Below are positions 25,974 through 34,244 of a DNA stretch of 64,000 bases, in pieces (the stretch's first letter is position 1; the number at the start of each line of letters is the position of its first letter). Source of the DNA: Spirosomataceae bacterium TFI 002 (GTDB lineage: Bacteria; Bacteroidota; Bacteroidia; Cytophagales; Spirosomataceae); assembly GCA_900230115.1 (NCBI GenBank), contig LT907983.1, positions 3,487,001 to 3,551,000 of the forward strand, written 5' to 3'. A program made the position numbers and the translations under genes. The notes beneath the pieces are model-generated. The model ran no database searches. It was not told the origin of the DNA and worked only from the letters and a program-made list of their open reading frames with translations.

Positions 25974-26597
25974 TTATCCGACGGCTACAAGCTCGATTTG
26001 AGCTGCAAGTGATATGGTATACTTTTGTTTGGTTTCCAAGCAAAGGCAGAGTGCTCTTGTGCGTCGAGTTTCTTTTTTTTGAAAAATACGATTCCTAAAA
26101 TTGAAAACAACATCGTTTTCAATTTCTCCTATTGTAAGGAAATCAGTTTTGGAATCATCAAATTGCCTCAATGATTTTAAAAGAAGTGGATCTCTTGTAG
26201 AGGAAGCTTTGGGGTTTATCATGTGTTTAGAAAGTGCCTTCAACACTTCCAAAGGGAAGATTTCCTCTTTTAGCATAGGAATCATTAATTCCTGAAAATG
26301 GAATTTCCACTCCTTGCCATGGGGCATTGGTTTTCTGTAGTTTTTGAGCTTCACGTGCATGTGAGCCACTTCGTGAATGTAGGTGATGAGGAAATTATAG
26401 GGGTTGAGGTCATGGTTTATAGAGATTGCATGTTTCCCCTGATAGAATCTATAATTGCCGAGACAAGTATTTCTAGTTTTTGAGATTTTGAAATCAAATG
26501 GATGGCTAAGCCAAAGTTGTGTACAATAGCTCAGAGCTGTTGCAGGTACTTTGGGGCTAAGTATTGACTTAAATTTTTCTATGCTTGATGAATCCAA
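25974..26597 (-). CDS. SprT-like zinc metalloprotease-domain protein
   Basis: A 207-residue cytosolic protein. The zinc site HEVAH at residues 75-79 is followed by a third histidine in MPHGKEWKFHF (H93), matching the HExxH...HGxxW pattern of the SprT-like domain; upstream, CLGNYRF and the NHDLNPYNFLITYIHEVAH block also fit. SprT-like proteins are related to the SPRTN DNA-protein crosslink protease; in bacteria the role is unclear. The C-terminal part (about 165-207) contains two close cysteines (LCLCLE) but not the zinc ribbon of long SprT forms. Confidence 0.85.
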   Translation of the reverse strand: MDSSSIEKFKSILSPKVPATALSYCTQLWLSHPFDFKISKTRNTCLGNYRFYQGKHAISINHDLNPYNFLITYIHEVAHMHVKLKNYRKPMPHGKEWKFHFQELMIPMLKEEIFPLEVLKALSKHMINPKASSTRDPLLLKSLRQFDDSKTDFLTIGEIENDVVFNFRNRIFQKKETRRTRALCLCLETKQKYTISLAAQIELVAVG

Positions 26598-26743
26598 AAC
26601 CTCTAAAATTGATTTTGCAAATGTAGTGTTTGGATTTGAATCCTTTTCAAGATTAATGTAAAAGGAGGTTTAATGTGCCCTTCGTAACTATAAATAAGTG
26701 AATGAACACACTAATAATTAGTTAATCAATTATTCTTTATTTT

Positions 26744-26772
26744 TTGGATATAAAATGCAAGGTGTACCTTTG
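26744..26772 (+). promoter_or_regulatory. Promoter of cysS
   Basis: TTG at 26744-26746, an 18-base spacer and TACCTTTG at 26765-26772 match the Bacteroidetes consensus. The predicted start of transcription (about 26779) lies after the upstream in-frame ATG at 26755, which fixes the true cysS start at 26803. Confidence 0.75.
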
Positions 26773-26802
26773 CACCTCAATTCAATCTCAAGAGATTTAG
26801 GA

Positions 26803-28293
26803 ATGCAACAAGCAATCAAGCTTTACAATACACTTACTAAGAAAAAAGAAGATTTTATACCGCTTTCGCCAGGCTTTGTAGGAATGTATGTCTGTGGACC
26901 CACAGTTTACAGTAATGCTCACCTCGGTAATGTGCGTACTTTTTTAACTTTCGATGTACTCAATAGGTATTTCCTAGCAATTGGGTACAAGGTTAGATAT
27001 GTAAGAAATATCACTGATGTAGGTCACCTTGTAGGCGATGCGGACGAAGGTGAAGACAAGATTGGGAAAATTGCGAAGCTCCAGCAGATTGAACCCATGG
27101 AAGTGGTTCATAAGTATACTCAAGATTTCCACTGGGTTCTTGATCAATTTAACTTTTTGCCTCCGAGCATTGAGCCCACAGCAACTGGTCACATGGTTGA
27201 GCAAATAGAAGCAGTGAAGTCGCTCATAGAAAAAGGTTTAGCATATGAGTCTAACGGTTCGGTGTATTTCGATATCAATAAGTTTAATGCTAATGGTGGC
27301 AATTACGGAAAGCTTTCGGGTAGAATACTTGAAGACTTATTGACCGAAACTAGAGAATTGGATGGTCAAAGCGAAAAACGTAACTCACTTGACTTTGCAA
27401 TTTGGAAAAATGCATCACCAGAGCATTTGATGCGATGGCCTAGCCCATGGGGTATGGGTTTTCCGGGGTGGCACTTGGAGTGTACTTGTATGAGTACAAA
27501 ATATTTAGGAGAGCAATTTGATATTCACGGTGGTGGAATGGACCTAAAGTTTCCACATCATGAGTGTGAGATAGCACAAGGAGAAGGTCTTACTGGGAAG
27601 TCACCCGTGAGGTATTGGATGCATAGCAATATGCTTACAGTAAATGGACAAAAGATGTCTAAGTCGCTAGGAAATAGCTTTTTGCCTGGTGAGTTATTTA
27701 AAGGAGAACACGAATTGCTAGATCAACCATATAGCCCTATGACTGTAAGGTTTTTTATGTTGCAATCTCAATACAGAAGTACACTTGACTTTTCTAATGA
27801 TGCCCTTAAAGGTTCACAGAAAGCCTACAAAAGGTTGATGAATGGCCTAAGGGTTTCCAAAATGCTTGTATTTGAAGACAGTGAAGTAGCACTAGATCAA
27901 AAGAAAATTGATGATATCAATGCTGCGATCAGTGGTTTTTACGATGCCATGAATGATGATCTTAATACTGCAGTGGCAATTGCAAACCTTTTCACGATGC
28001 TTAAGTATGTGAATATGCTTTACATGAAGCAGATAGAGCCAGCTGCTCTAGGTAAAGATGTTTTCGATAATTTGATTGGGAAGTATAGTGAGTTTTTTGA
28101 AGATATACTTGGTCTCAAAGTTGAATCTACTGGAGATGATGAATCGGTATTAAACGGCCTTCTGTCAATTTACAAAGAATATAAGCATGTCAAAAACTAC
28201 GATAAAGTAGATGAGATTAGGTCATATTTCAAGGCTAATGGAATGGTGATTCGAGATCTTAAACACAGAATTGACTGGGCTTGGGAAGAATAA
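26803..28293 (+). CDS. cysS: Cysteinyl-tRNA synthetase
   Basis: A 496-residue class I aminoacyl-tRNA synthetase that charges tRNA-Cys. The HIGH-type motif appears as NAHLGNVRTF, preceded by the zinc/cysteine region MYVCGPTVY; the second zinc site WHLECTCMS and HGGGMDLKFPHHECEIAQ, and the KMSKSLGNS loop are all present, followed by a DALR-type helical domain. The in-frame ATG at 26755 would place 16 extra residues in front and is upstream of the predicted transcription start, so MQQAIKLYN is taken as the start. A bidirectional terminator follows. Confidence 0.97.
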   Translation: MQQAIKLYNTLTKKKEDFIPLSPGFVGMYVCGPTVYSNAHLGNVRTFLTFDVLNRYFLAIGYKVRYVRNITDVGHLVGDADEGEDKIGKIAKLQQIEPMEVVHKYTQDFHWVLDQFNFLPPSIEPTATGHMVEQIEAVKSLIEKGLAYESNGSVYFDINKFNANGGNYGKLSGRILEDLLTETRELDGQSEKRNSLDFAIWKNASPEHLMRWPSPWGMGFPGWHLECTCMSTKYLGEQFDIHGGGMDLKFPHHECEIAQGEGLTGKSPVRYWMHSNMLTVNGQKMSKSLGNSFLPGELFKGEHELLDQPYSPMTVRFFMLQSQYRSTLDFSNDALKGSQKAYKRLMNGLRVSKMLVFEDSEVALDQKKIDDINAAISGFYDAMNDDLNTAVAIANLFTMLKYVNMLYMKQIEPAALGKDVFDNLIGKYSEFFEDILGLKVESTGDDESVLNGLLSIYKEYKHVKNYDKVDEIRSYFKANGMVIRDLKHRIDWAWEE

Positions 28294-28311
28294 TCAAGTC
28301 TGTATAAATCA

Positions 28312-28343
28312 AAAAACCTCCGTAGCATTGCAAGGAGGTTTTT
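28312..28343. terminator. Bidirectional terminator between cysS and the amidase gene
   Basis: A perfect 10-bp stem (AAAAACCTCC at 28312-28321 with GGAGGTTTTT at 28334-28343), 12-base loop, A-run before and T-run after, serving both convergent genes. Confidence 0.8.
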
Positions 28344-28368
28344 GATAAAATAGTTAAAGTATTAATTC

Positions 28369-29190
28369 TTAGAAGGTCACAACCCCTTGAGAAAGCCAAT
28401 TCGCAATAGCTTGTCTGTTGTTGTGCAATAAGAGTCTTTTTTGGTCAAAATCGTTTGTGATATTTCCCAATTCTATAAAAACTGTTGGAGGAATAGTCTC
28501 TCTCAACATCCATAAATTCCTTGTGCCTACTTCTCCAGTATAACCTCTACCTTTTTGATGCTCATCATATTCAGTTTTGATTGTCTTATACATGTGCTTA
28601 GCTAGGTTTCTGCCTTCAGAGCTATTCTGGTTATGATAAAAGAAGATATCTATTTTTTTGCTTTCGTAGCGTGAATCTACGTGAGTTACAATTGTTCTTT
28701 GAGTGCTATAACCTTTAGACTTGTTTTCATGATATAGTTGGTTGATAGCGTCTGATCTTTGCTTTAGTCTTGCTTTTTGATTCAATGGCATTGCTTTTCC
28801 ACCCCACACAGTCTCGTCTTTATCCATTGGTAATAATTCCAAATCTCTGATACCATCGTTTTCGTCACGAGTTATCATATAAACCTTAGCACTGTGGCTT
28901 ATTAAGTTTCTAGCTAGTCTCAAACTTACATCGTAAGCATATTCATCTTCGCTGATCCATACACCATCTTTTTTTGTCATTGCTCCTGGATCTGGCCCGC
29001 CATGTCCGCTTACTATGTAATAAACATGTCCTTTTAACTGCGTATCAATGATAGGAGTTTTTGCATATTTTTCTCCAAATATTGAATAGCTTATATAGCG
29101 TATTGCAGCATTATTGGTAGGTTTGTCTTCGAAAGAAGTAAGGCCGACGAAAAGAGTTAAAAAAAGAACGATCGTAGATAATTTTTTCAT
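28369..29190 (-). CDS. N-acetylmuramoyl-L-alanine amidase (Amidase_3)
   Basis: A 273-residue exported zinc amidase that cleaves the bond between N-acetylmuramic acid and the peptide stem in peptidoglycan. Signal sequence STIVLFLTLFVGLTSF, then the Amidase_3 motifs: YYIVSGHGGPDPGAMTK (first zinc His), a glutamate in ISEDEYAYDVSLRLARNL (second ligand), VTHVDSRYE region and a final TVFIELGNITNDFD block (catalytic Glu). There is no SPOR or LysM domain. Single gene, convergent with cysS. Confidence 0.9.
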   Translation of the reverse strand: MKKLSTIVLFLTLFVGLTSFEDKPTNNAAIRYISYSIFGEKYAKTPIIDTQLKGHVYYIVSGHGGPDPGAMTKKDGVWISEDEYAYDVSLRLARNLISHSAKVYMITRDENDGIRDLELLPMDKDETVWGGKAMPLNQKARLKQRSDAINQLYHENKSKGYSTQRTIVTHVDSRYESKKIDIFFYHNQNSSEGRNLAKHMYKTIKTEYDEHQKGRGYTGEVGTRNLWMLRETIPPTVFIELGNITNDFDQKRLLLHNNRQAIANWLSQGVVTF

Positions 29191-29323
29191 TTGGGACTTG
29201 GTTTTATTAGAAAAGCTTTAATTCTATTAGACTTATCCAATTGCCGTGCCAAAGTTTGTTTTGGCCAATAAATATTTTTTAATAAATTTTAAAGTATTGA
29301 TAATCAGTTATTAAAATATAAAC

Positions 29324-30337
29324 ATGAAACGTAAAAATCTTATTTTTTATTTTGCACTTTGTAGTCTTTCCATTGTTTCTTGTCGAAATAATGATTCTGC
29401 AACAGAGCAAACTGAGGTTGCCAGCTTTGTAAATTCACCAGCTCCACAAGTTGATGGAGTTACTATTTTGGACAAAGTTCAAGCTCAAGTAGATTTTGGA
29501 CCTAGAGTGCCGGGAACAGCAGCTCATAAGGCTTGTGGGGATTGGATAGAAGCCGAAATGAAAAAATTAGGGTTGGATGTTCAAAGTCAAAACTTTCCAG
29601 CAGTTACCTATTTGGGGAATCCTTTTACAGGTAGAAATATCATTGCCTCAAGTAATCCAAGTGCCACAAAACGAATAATGCTAAGTGCCCATTGGGATTC
29701 TAGGGCTTTTGGTGATCAAGATGATGAGCGTAAAAATGAACCTATCCTTGCTGCAAATGATGCGGCAAGTGGAGTGGCTGTGATGATAGAAATTGCTCAA
29801 GCTATTGCGAAAGATTCCTCTCAACTGAACTTTGGAATTGATTACATATTCTTTGACGCCGAAGATATGGGTCCACCGGCAGATTACGGTGGGAAAGTAC
29901 AAAATGACTATTCTGGATTTTGTTTAGGGTCAGATTATTGGAGCCAAAATCCTCATGTTGAGAATTACACTGCGTTTTATGGAATACTGCTAGATATGGT
30001 AGGTGCGAAAGGAGCGAAGTTTAAAAAAGAAGGTGTATCAATGCAATCTGCACCGAGCGTGCAAGCCAATATTTGGAATACAGCTGCGAGTTTAGGGTAT
30101 GGAAGTATATTTGTAAACCAAAAAGGACCAGAAATAACTGATGACCACTGGCCAGTTATTAAGAATAGAAAAATCCCTATGGTGGATATTATCGATCTTC
30201 AAGCTGGACCAAATAATGGTACATTTTTTAATGGATGGCATACACATGACGACAATATGGATGCAATGGATGCGAGTATTTTAAAAGCAGTAACTCAAAC
30301 AGTCATTCAAGTTCTTTATAACGAAAACGCCAAATAA
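29324..30337 (+). CDS. M28 family lipoprotein peptidase, glutaminyl cyclase-like
   Basis: A 337-residue lipoprotein (signal YFALCSLSIVSC). The catalytic domain follows the M28 plan: zinc ligands in LSAHWDSR (His, Asp), LAANDAASGVAV (Asp), FDAEDMG (Glu-Asp), LLDMVGAKG and WHTHDDNMD (His). The sequence order and the SDYWSQNPH region resemble bacterial and eukaryotic glutaminyl-peptide cyclotransferases, which convert N-terminal Gln to pyroglutamate. After type IX secretion, many Bacteroidetes proteins have an N-terminal Gln exposed by signal peptidase (cleavage AQ), so a cyclase role is attractive. Aminopeptidase activity is the alternative. Confidence 0.85.
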   Translation: MKRKNLIFYFALCSLSIVSCRNNDSATEQTEVASFVNSPAPQVDGVTILDKVQAQVDFGPRVPGTAAHKACGDWIEAEMKKLGLDVQSQNFPAVTYLGNPFTGRNIIASSNPSATKRIMLSAHWDSRAFGDQDDERKNEPILAANDAASGVAVMIEIAQAIAKDSSQLNFGIDYIFFDAEDMGPPADYGGKVQNDYSGFCLGSDYWSQNPHVENYTAFYGILLDMVGAKGAKFKKEGVSMQSAPSVQANIWNTAASLGYGSIFVNQKGPEITDDHWPVIKNRKIPMVDIIDLQAGPNNGTFFNGWHTHDDNMDAMDASILKAVTQTVIQVLYNENAK

Positions 30338-30343
30338 AAAAAA

Positions 30344-30368
30344 GCCTCATGGATATTATCCATGAGGC
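30344..30368 (-). terminator. Strong hairpin terminator, minus strand
   Basis: A 12-bp perfect stem (GCCTCATGGATA at 30344-30355 and its complement at 30357-30368) preceded on the plus strand by a run of eight A, which is a T-run for the minus-strand gene ending at 30394. It may also stop the M28 gene transcript. Confidence 0.75.
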
Positions 30369-30393
30369 CTTCAAAAAGTGCTATCAACGTATC

Positions 30394-31344
30394 TTATTTG
30401 ATAGTAAATACTGTATTTCCAATTCTGTAGCCTTCGCTATATAATTCTACCTTGTATTGACCAGACTCGTAAGCTGCTCCTCTGTCGTAAATGAAATCTA
30501 CGGTTTGACCAGTGTTAGTGAATAAAATTACTTGCTTAGCAGTGTATACCATTTCTTTTCCACCAAAGTTGAATGAACCTGAACCAGTTGCCATATCAGA
30601 GATGACGTTGCCATTAGGGTCAAGCATTCTCATGAAAATCGCCTTGTTCTCTTTTTTGGTTAGTGGGTTCTCTGTAAGTGTGAATGAAAGTTTTATTTTC
30701 TCCACTCTTCTTGCTTTAAACTCAGCACCATCTCTTTCTCTACCTCGACTATTGATTGCAGACACAGAATAGTTTACAGGCTTAAGAATAGAAGCTAATG
30801 TTACTTTGTCACTCAGTTCCTTGTTCTTAGTACTATAAGAATAAACTGAATCAGTAAGAGCTTCTTTAGTACTTACTAATTCTTCTTTTTCTGTTTGAAG
30901 TGTGGTTACTTCATTCGTTAGTGTTAAATTTTGGTTTTCAAGCTGAGCATTTGCTTCACGCAATTTTATGATGTCTTGATCTTTCTTAACCAATGCAGTT
31001 TCATATCCAGCAATTTTATCTTGATACTCTTTTAAGCTTACGTTTTTAGAGTAGATTAATCTTTGCTTGTCTTTGTCTAATTGTGCTTTAAGAGCTTCAA
31101 GTTCTTCTACTTGTCCACCTAAGGCAGTTACTTCTGCAATTCTAGCATCTAGTTGTGTTGAGATAGAATCCAACTTAGTGTTTGTCATGAGTAACTCTTT
31201 GGTTTTCTCAGATACATCTATGTTTCTGCTTGCCAGTTCTGTTTTGGTATTAAAATATAAATATCCAAATATTGCAGCTAAAGCTATTGCTAATATTAAG
31301 CCCGCTTTTACTGCTGTATTACTGCTTCCTTGATTTTGTTCCAT
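30394..31344 (-). CDS. Membrane-anchored coiled-coil protein, unknown function
   Basis: A 316-residue protein: short cytosolic N-terminus, one membrane helix (AGLILAIALAAIFGYLYF, residues 14-32), a long coiled coil (about 35-185, heptads such as LREANAQLENQNLTLTNEV), then a compact beta-rich C-terminal domain starting near KPVNYSVSAINSRGRERDGA and ending YKVELYSEGYRIGNTVFTI. The arrangement is seen in many Bacteroidetes genomes. The C-terminal domain probably sits in the periplasm; function unknown. Confidence 0.85.
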   Translation of the reverse strand: MEQNQGSSNTAVKAGLILAIALAAIFGYLYFNTKTELASRNIDVSEKTKELLMTNTKLDSISTQLDARIAEVTALGGQVEELEALKAQLDKDKQRLIYSKNVSLKEYQDKIAGYETALVKKDQDIIKLREANAQLENQNLTLTNEVTTLQTEKEELVSTKEALTDSVYSYSTKNKELSDKVTLASILKPVNYSVSAINSRGRERDGAEFKARRVEKIKLSFTLTENPLTKKENKAIFMRMLDPNGNVISDMATGSGSFNFGGKEMVYTAKQVILFTNTGQTVDFIYDRGAAYESGQYKVELYSEGYRIGNTVFTIK

Positions 31345-31542
31345 TTTCTGTTTTAGTTAAATTGATTTTCGGATTATTGTTTGCAAATTAATTTTTTTAA
31401 TCTGCAATTGGGATTTGTTTGGTGAATTATTGCCACATATTGATGATGTTTTTTCTCAAAAATGATAATTCTTCAATTGCGACTTGTGAATTGTTAAACT
31501 TCGAATGTGTGCATATTATTATTTAAAGGTGTTTTTTTAGTT

Positions 31543-31550
31543 TAAATTTG
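31543..31550 (+). promoter_or_regulatory. Candidate -7 element for the kinase-like gene
   Basis: TAAATTTG matches TAnnTTTG, 23 bases before the ATG at 31574; no -33 TTG at the expected distance. Confidence 0.35.
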
Positions 31551-31573
31551 ATTTTTAACGCTACCATTTTTAC

Positions 31574-32602
31574 ATGGCTCTCATAACGAAGAAAAAAATA
31601 TCTTTCCCCATAGGTGATAATCTACGTAAATACTTAAAAAAGTATCATCGAGAGACAAGTCTACCACTCAAGTTTAGTGACTTGAAGCGATTCGTCAATA
31701 GGGTTCCACTTTTGGATAAAAATGGGAATGACACCCTATGGGAGTCTGTTACTTATGCCCAGTCTGAGATGGCTGAAATATATGAGGCTTTAAAAATTAT
31801 TTATGCTGACCTCAAAACTGACGGAGATGCTTCCGTAATAAAACACTTAGTCGTAGATAGGGTAGATGTATGTACCTACGCTAATACACATCCCTTCAGG
31901 ATTAGAATTATAAACATGGTCAATGACAATTCTGATTATTTTTATATCAAAAATGCAGATGCATCTAGGGTACTCGGGCTGGAGCTTGAGCACTTGCTCT
32001 CACCAAATGTGCTCTCTTATATGACCGATGTCAATACATTGGTAGAAGAACATATAGCTGGTATACCTGGGGATATATTTATGGAAAACCATCTAAATGA
32101 CATAAATCTAAACCCAATCAGACTTGCTAAAGAGTTCATAAAATTCAATGAAAGGTGTTTTGTACGTCTTCTTGGAGATATGCATAGCTCTAATTTTGTA
32201 GTGATCATTACACCAGATTTTGAAGATTTCCACTATCGAATAAGAGCGATTGATTTTGACCAACAATCTTATGAAGGAAGTAAATCCGTTTATATGCCTC
32301 AATATTTCAAACAGAATAATGCTATTATTGAGTTGGGGATGAAATACATGACCCCTGAAAGTGTGAGGCAATATCAAATTGAAGAGCGAACGTTAATTGC
32401 CCACCGCTACCAATCAGAGAAAAGACGATTAGATGATCTTATGATTTCAATGAATTCTAGCCAAATATCTCAACCGCATAATATTGAGCAATTAAAAAAA
32501 GAGCTTGCTCAACATTACAAAAATCCTTCTTTCCTAAAAGCTCATAACATGGCAGAGATTTTACAGGAAAGTCTTAGGCTAATTGTAGATTACAAAAAGT
32601 AG
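31574..32602 (+). CDS. Protein-kinase-like-fold (phosphotransferase-like) protein, function unknown
   Basis: A 342-residue soluble protein. Residues 200-208 (LGDMHSSNF) have the aspartate D202 and, five positions on, N207, as in the catalytic loop HGDxxxxN of aminoglycoside phosphotransferase-type kinases; the segment AIDFDQ (D227) fits the metal-binding DFG/IDxD strand. The N-terminal lobe (about 40-125) includes strands ending FRIRIINMVND. The usual lysine-containing strand cannot be assigned. The C-terminal third is helical (YQSEKRRLDDLMISMNSSQ). Substrate unknown. Preceded by a long AT-rich gap of about 230 bases with a weak promoter. Confidence 0.8.
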   Translation: MALITKKKISFPIGDNLRKYLKKYHRETSLPLKFSDLKRFVNRVPLLDKNGNDTLWESVTYAQSEMAEIYEALKIIYADLKTDGDASVIKHLVVDRVDVCTYANTHPFRIRIINMVNDNSDYFYIKNADASRVLGLELEHLLSPNVLSYMTDVNTLVEEHIAGIPGDIFMENHLNDINLNPIRLAKEFIKFNERCFVRLLGDMHSSNFVVIITPDFEDFHYRIRAIDFDQQSYEGSKSVYMPQYFKQNNAIIELGMKYMTPESVRQYQIEERTLIAHRYQSEKRRLDDLMISMNSSQISQPHNIEQLKKELAQHYKNPSFLKAHNMAEILQESLRLIVDYKK

Positions 32603-32603
32603 G

Positions 32604-32978
32604 TCAATAGTTTTTGTAAAAATGGAAAGTCAAAAAGGCCCAAGAAGCCACAAGGAGTGAGCCTCCTATAGGTGCAACCGCTCCAAATACATTTATACCA
32701 GTAAAGCATATGGTATATAGTGAACCACTAAATATTAAAACACCCAATATTGCTGTAATACCGCTCAACTTTAATGATTTGGTTTTATTGCTACGATAGA
32801 GTATACCTATTAGTATCAATAATAAAGCATGGATGAATTGATACTTAACAGCAGTGTGGTAAGTATCTAGCCTATTGGATTCTGTAAGCATTTTAGCTAA
32901 TGCATGTGCACCAAAAGCTCCAAGGATCACTCCCAACATGCCATAAACCGCCCCGAAGATTGAAAATATTTTACCCAT
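32604..32978 (-). CDS. DUF423 family small membrane protein
   Basis: A 124-residue protein with four hydrophobic helices. The N-terminus (GAVYGMLGVILGAFGAHALA) and the following DTYHTAVKYQFIHALLLILIG block are diagnostic of the DUF423 (YgdD) family of inner-membrane proteins of unknown function. It is the last gene of a minus-strand run after yggS (7-base gap) and the MazG-like gene, probably one operon. Its stop meets the stop of the kinase-like gene two bases away. Confidence 0.92.
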   Translation of the reverse strand: MGKIFSIFGAVYGMLGVILGAFGAHALAKMLTESNRLDTYHTAVKYQFIHALLLILIGILYRSNKTKSLKLSGITAILGVLIFSGSLYTICFTGINVFGAVAPIGGSLLVASWAFLTFHFYKNY

Positions 32979-32984
32979 AATTGA

Positions 32985-33647
32985 TTATTCTCTCATTCCA
33001 AATATTGAGCTACCAATGCGAAGCATGGTGCTACCTTGTTTTATTGCTAATTCCCAATCACTACTCATACCCATTGAAATTTCGGATAGGTTAACATTAT
33101 TTGGTAGAGATTGAGCTTTCATTTCCTCAGAGAATGTTTTAAGTGTCGCAAATTCACTCGAAATCTTATCTAAGTCTTCAGTGAATGTTGCCATTCCCAT
33201 CAATCCAATAACCTCTATATTTTTTAGCTCCTCAATTGCTTTGCTTTTTAAAAACTCTTCCAGTTCTGACTGATCAAAGCCTGTTTTAGAGCTTTCATCT
33301 GCTATATGTAATTGGAGCAGGCATTTGATTACTCTATTGTTTTTGACTGCTTGCTTATTTATTTCCTTTAATAACTTAGCCGAGTCTACACTATGAATAA
33401 GATGAACAAATGGTGCGATGTATTTTACCTTATTAGATTGTAGGTGACCAATCATATGCCAGTTTATGTCTTTGGGTAATGATTCACTTTTCTCACAAAG
33501 CTCTTGCACATAGTTTTCTCCAAAGTCTCGCTGACCCATTTCGTAAGCTTGCAATATGCTTTGGTTACTTTGTTTTTTAGAAACAGCAATGAGCTTAGCT
33601 CTGTCGTCTATTTTACCAAGAAGTTGTTTTAAGTTATTTTCAATCAT
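32985..33647 (-). CDS. YggS family pyridoxal-phosphate homeostasis protein
   Basis: A 220-residue PLP-binding TIM-barrel protein that buffers and transfers pyridoxal phosphate. Conserved parts: LIAVSKKQSNQSILQAYEMG (lysine binding PLP), FGENYVQELCEKSE, WHMIGHLQSNKVKYI, VIGLMGMATFTED, LSEISMGMSSDWELAI and RIGSSIFGMRE. Its start overlaps the MazG-like gene by 4 bases (33644-33647), consistent with translational coupling. Confidence 0.93.
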   Translation of the reverse strand: MIENNLKQLLGKIDDRAKLIAVSKKQSNQSILQAYEMGQRDFGENYVQELCEKSESLPKDINWHMIGHLQSNKVKYIAPFVHLIHSVDSAKLLKEINKQAVKNNRVIKCLLQLHIADESSKTGFDQSELEEFLKSKAIEELKNIEVIGLMGMATFTEDLDKISSEFATLKTFSEEMKAQSLPNNVNLSEISMGMSSDWELAIKQGSTMLRIGSSIFGMRE

Positions 33648-34120
33648 CCTATAATTGACTTGAGATCTGCAGGGGAGTAGTTTACGCTTTTGAGGGTCTT
33701 TGCATCTTGATCTCTAAAAACGAGATACCTGTCACCATCCTTTTTATAATGACTTTCTTGTCCTTTCTCTTTGTAATGAGCAACTGTTTGCTTTGCTACT
33801 TCTTCATTTTCGCATGCTTTGCTCATATTTGATCGTTGCACCTCGTCAAATAGTTCTTTGAACTTGCTCCCTAAGCCAAATTCTAAAACTGCACCAGCCA
33901 ATACATATTGTAAATCGCACAGTGCATCTGCTACTTCTACGATGTCATTTTGAGCAATTGCCTCTGCCAGCTCCTTAAGTTCTTCGGATAATAGCTCAAC
34001 TCTTAGGTCGGCCCTGTTTTTTGAAGGAATTTGAGGTTTGTCGAGGATTGGGTGGTGAAAAGTTCTGTGAAAATCAGCTACTTGTGCTAATGCTTGAGGG
34101 CTTTCGAAATTGTCTGCCAT
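33644..34120 (-). CDS. MazG-like / HisE-like NTP pyrophosphohydrolase
   Basis: A 158-residue all-alpha NTP pyrophosphatase. Acidic metal-binding helices are visible: ELLSEELKELAEAI (EExxE) and EVADALCDLQYVLAGA (ExxD-like), the pattern shared by MazG, dUTPase-like and phosphoribosyl-ATP pyrophosphohydrolases. The C-terminal part (YLVFRDQDAKTLKS) looks like a small added strand pair. The N-terminus FHRTFHHPI is typical of this subgroup. It may hydrolyse non-canonical nucleotides. First gene of the operon with yggS and the DUF423 gene. Confidence 0.85.
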   Translation of the reverse strand: MADNFESPQALAQVADFHRTFHHPILDKPQIPSKNRADLRVELLSEELKELAEAIAQNDIVEVADALCDLQYVLAGAVLEFGLGSKFKELFDEVQRSNMSKACENEEVAKQTVAHYKEKGQESHYKKDGDRYLVFRDQDAKTLKSVNYSPADLKSIIG

Positions 34121-34244
34121 TGAAGTGAAAGAAAAAAATGTTAACCGTAAAATAAATTATACTTATGCTCTATTTGCAAAGTTGTCCAATAATAGATAAT
34201 ATTGCTAACATTATTGATGTCAATAAATCTTAAACACATAAAAA

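Noticed and set aside
26755-26802. Upstream start of cysS
   Set aside because: The codon overlaps the promoter and precedes the predicted transcription start.
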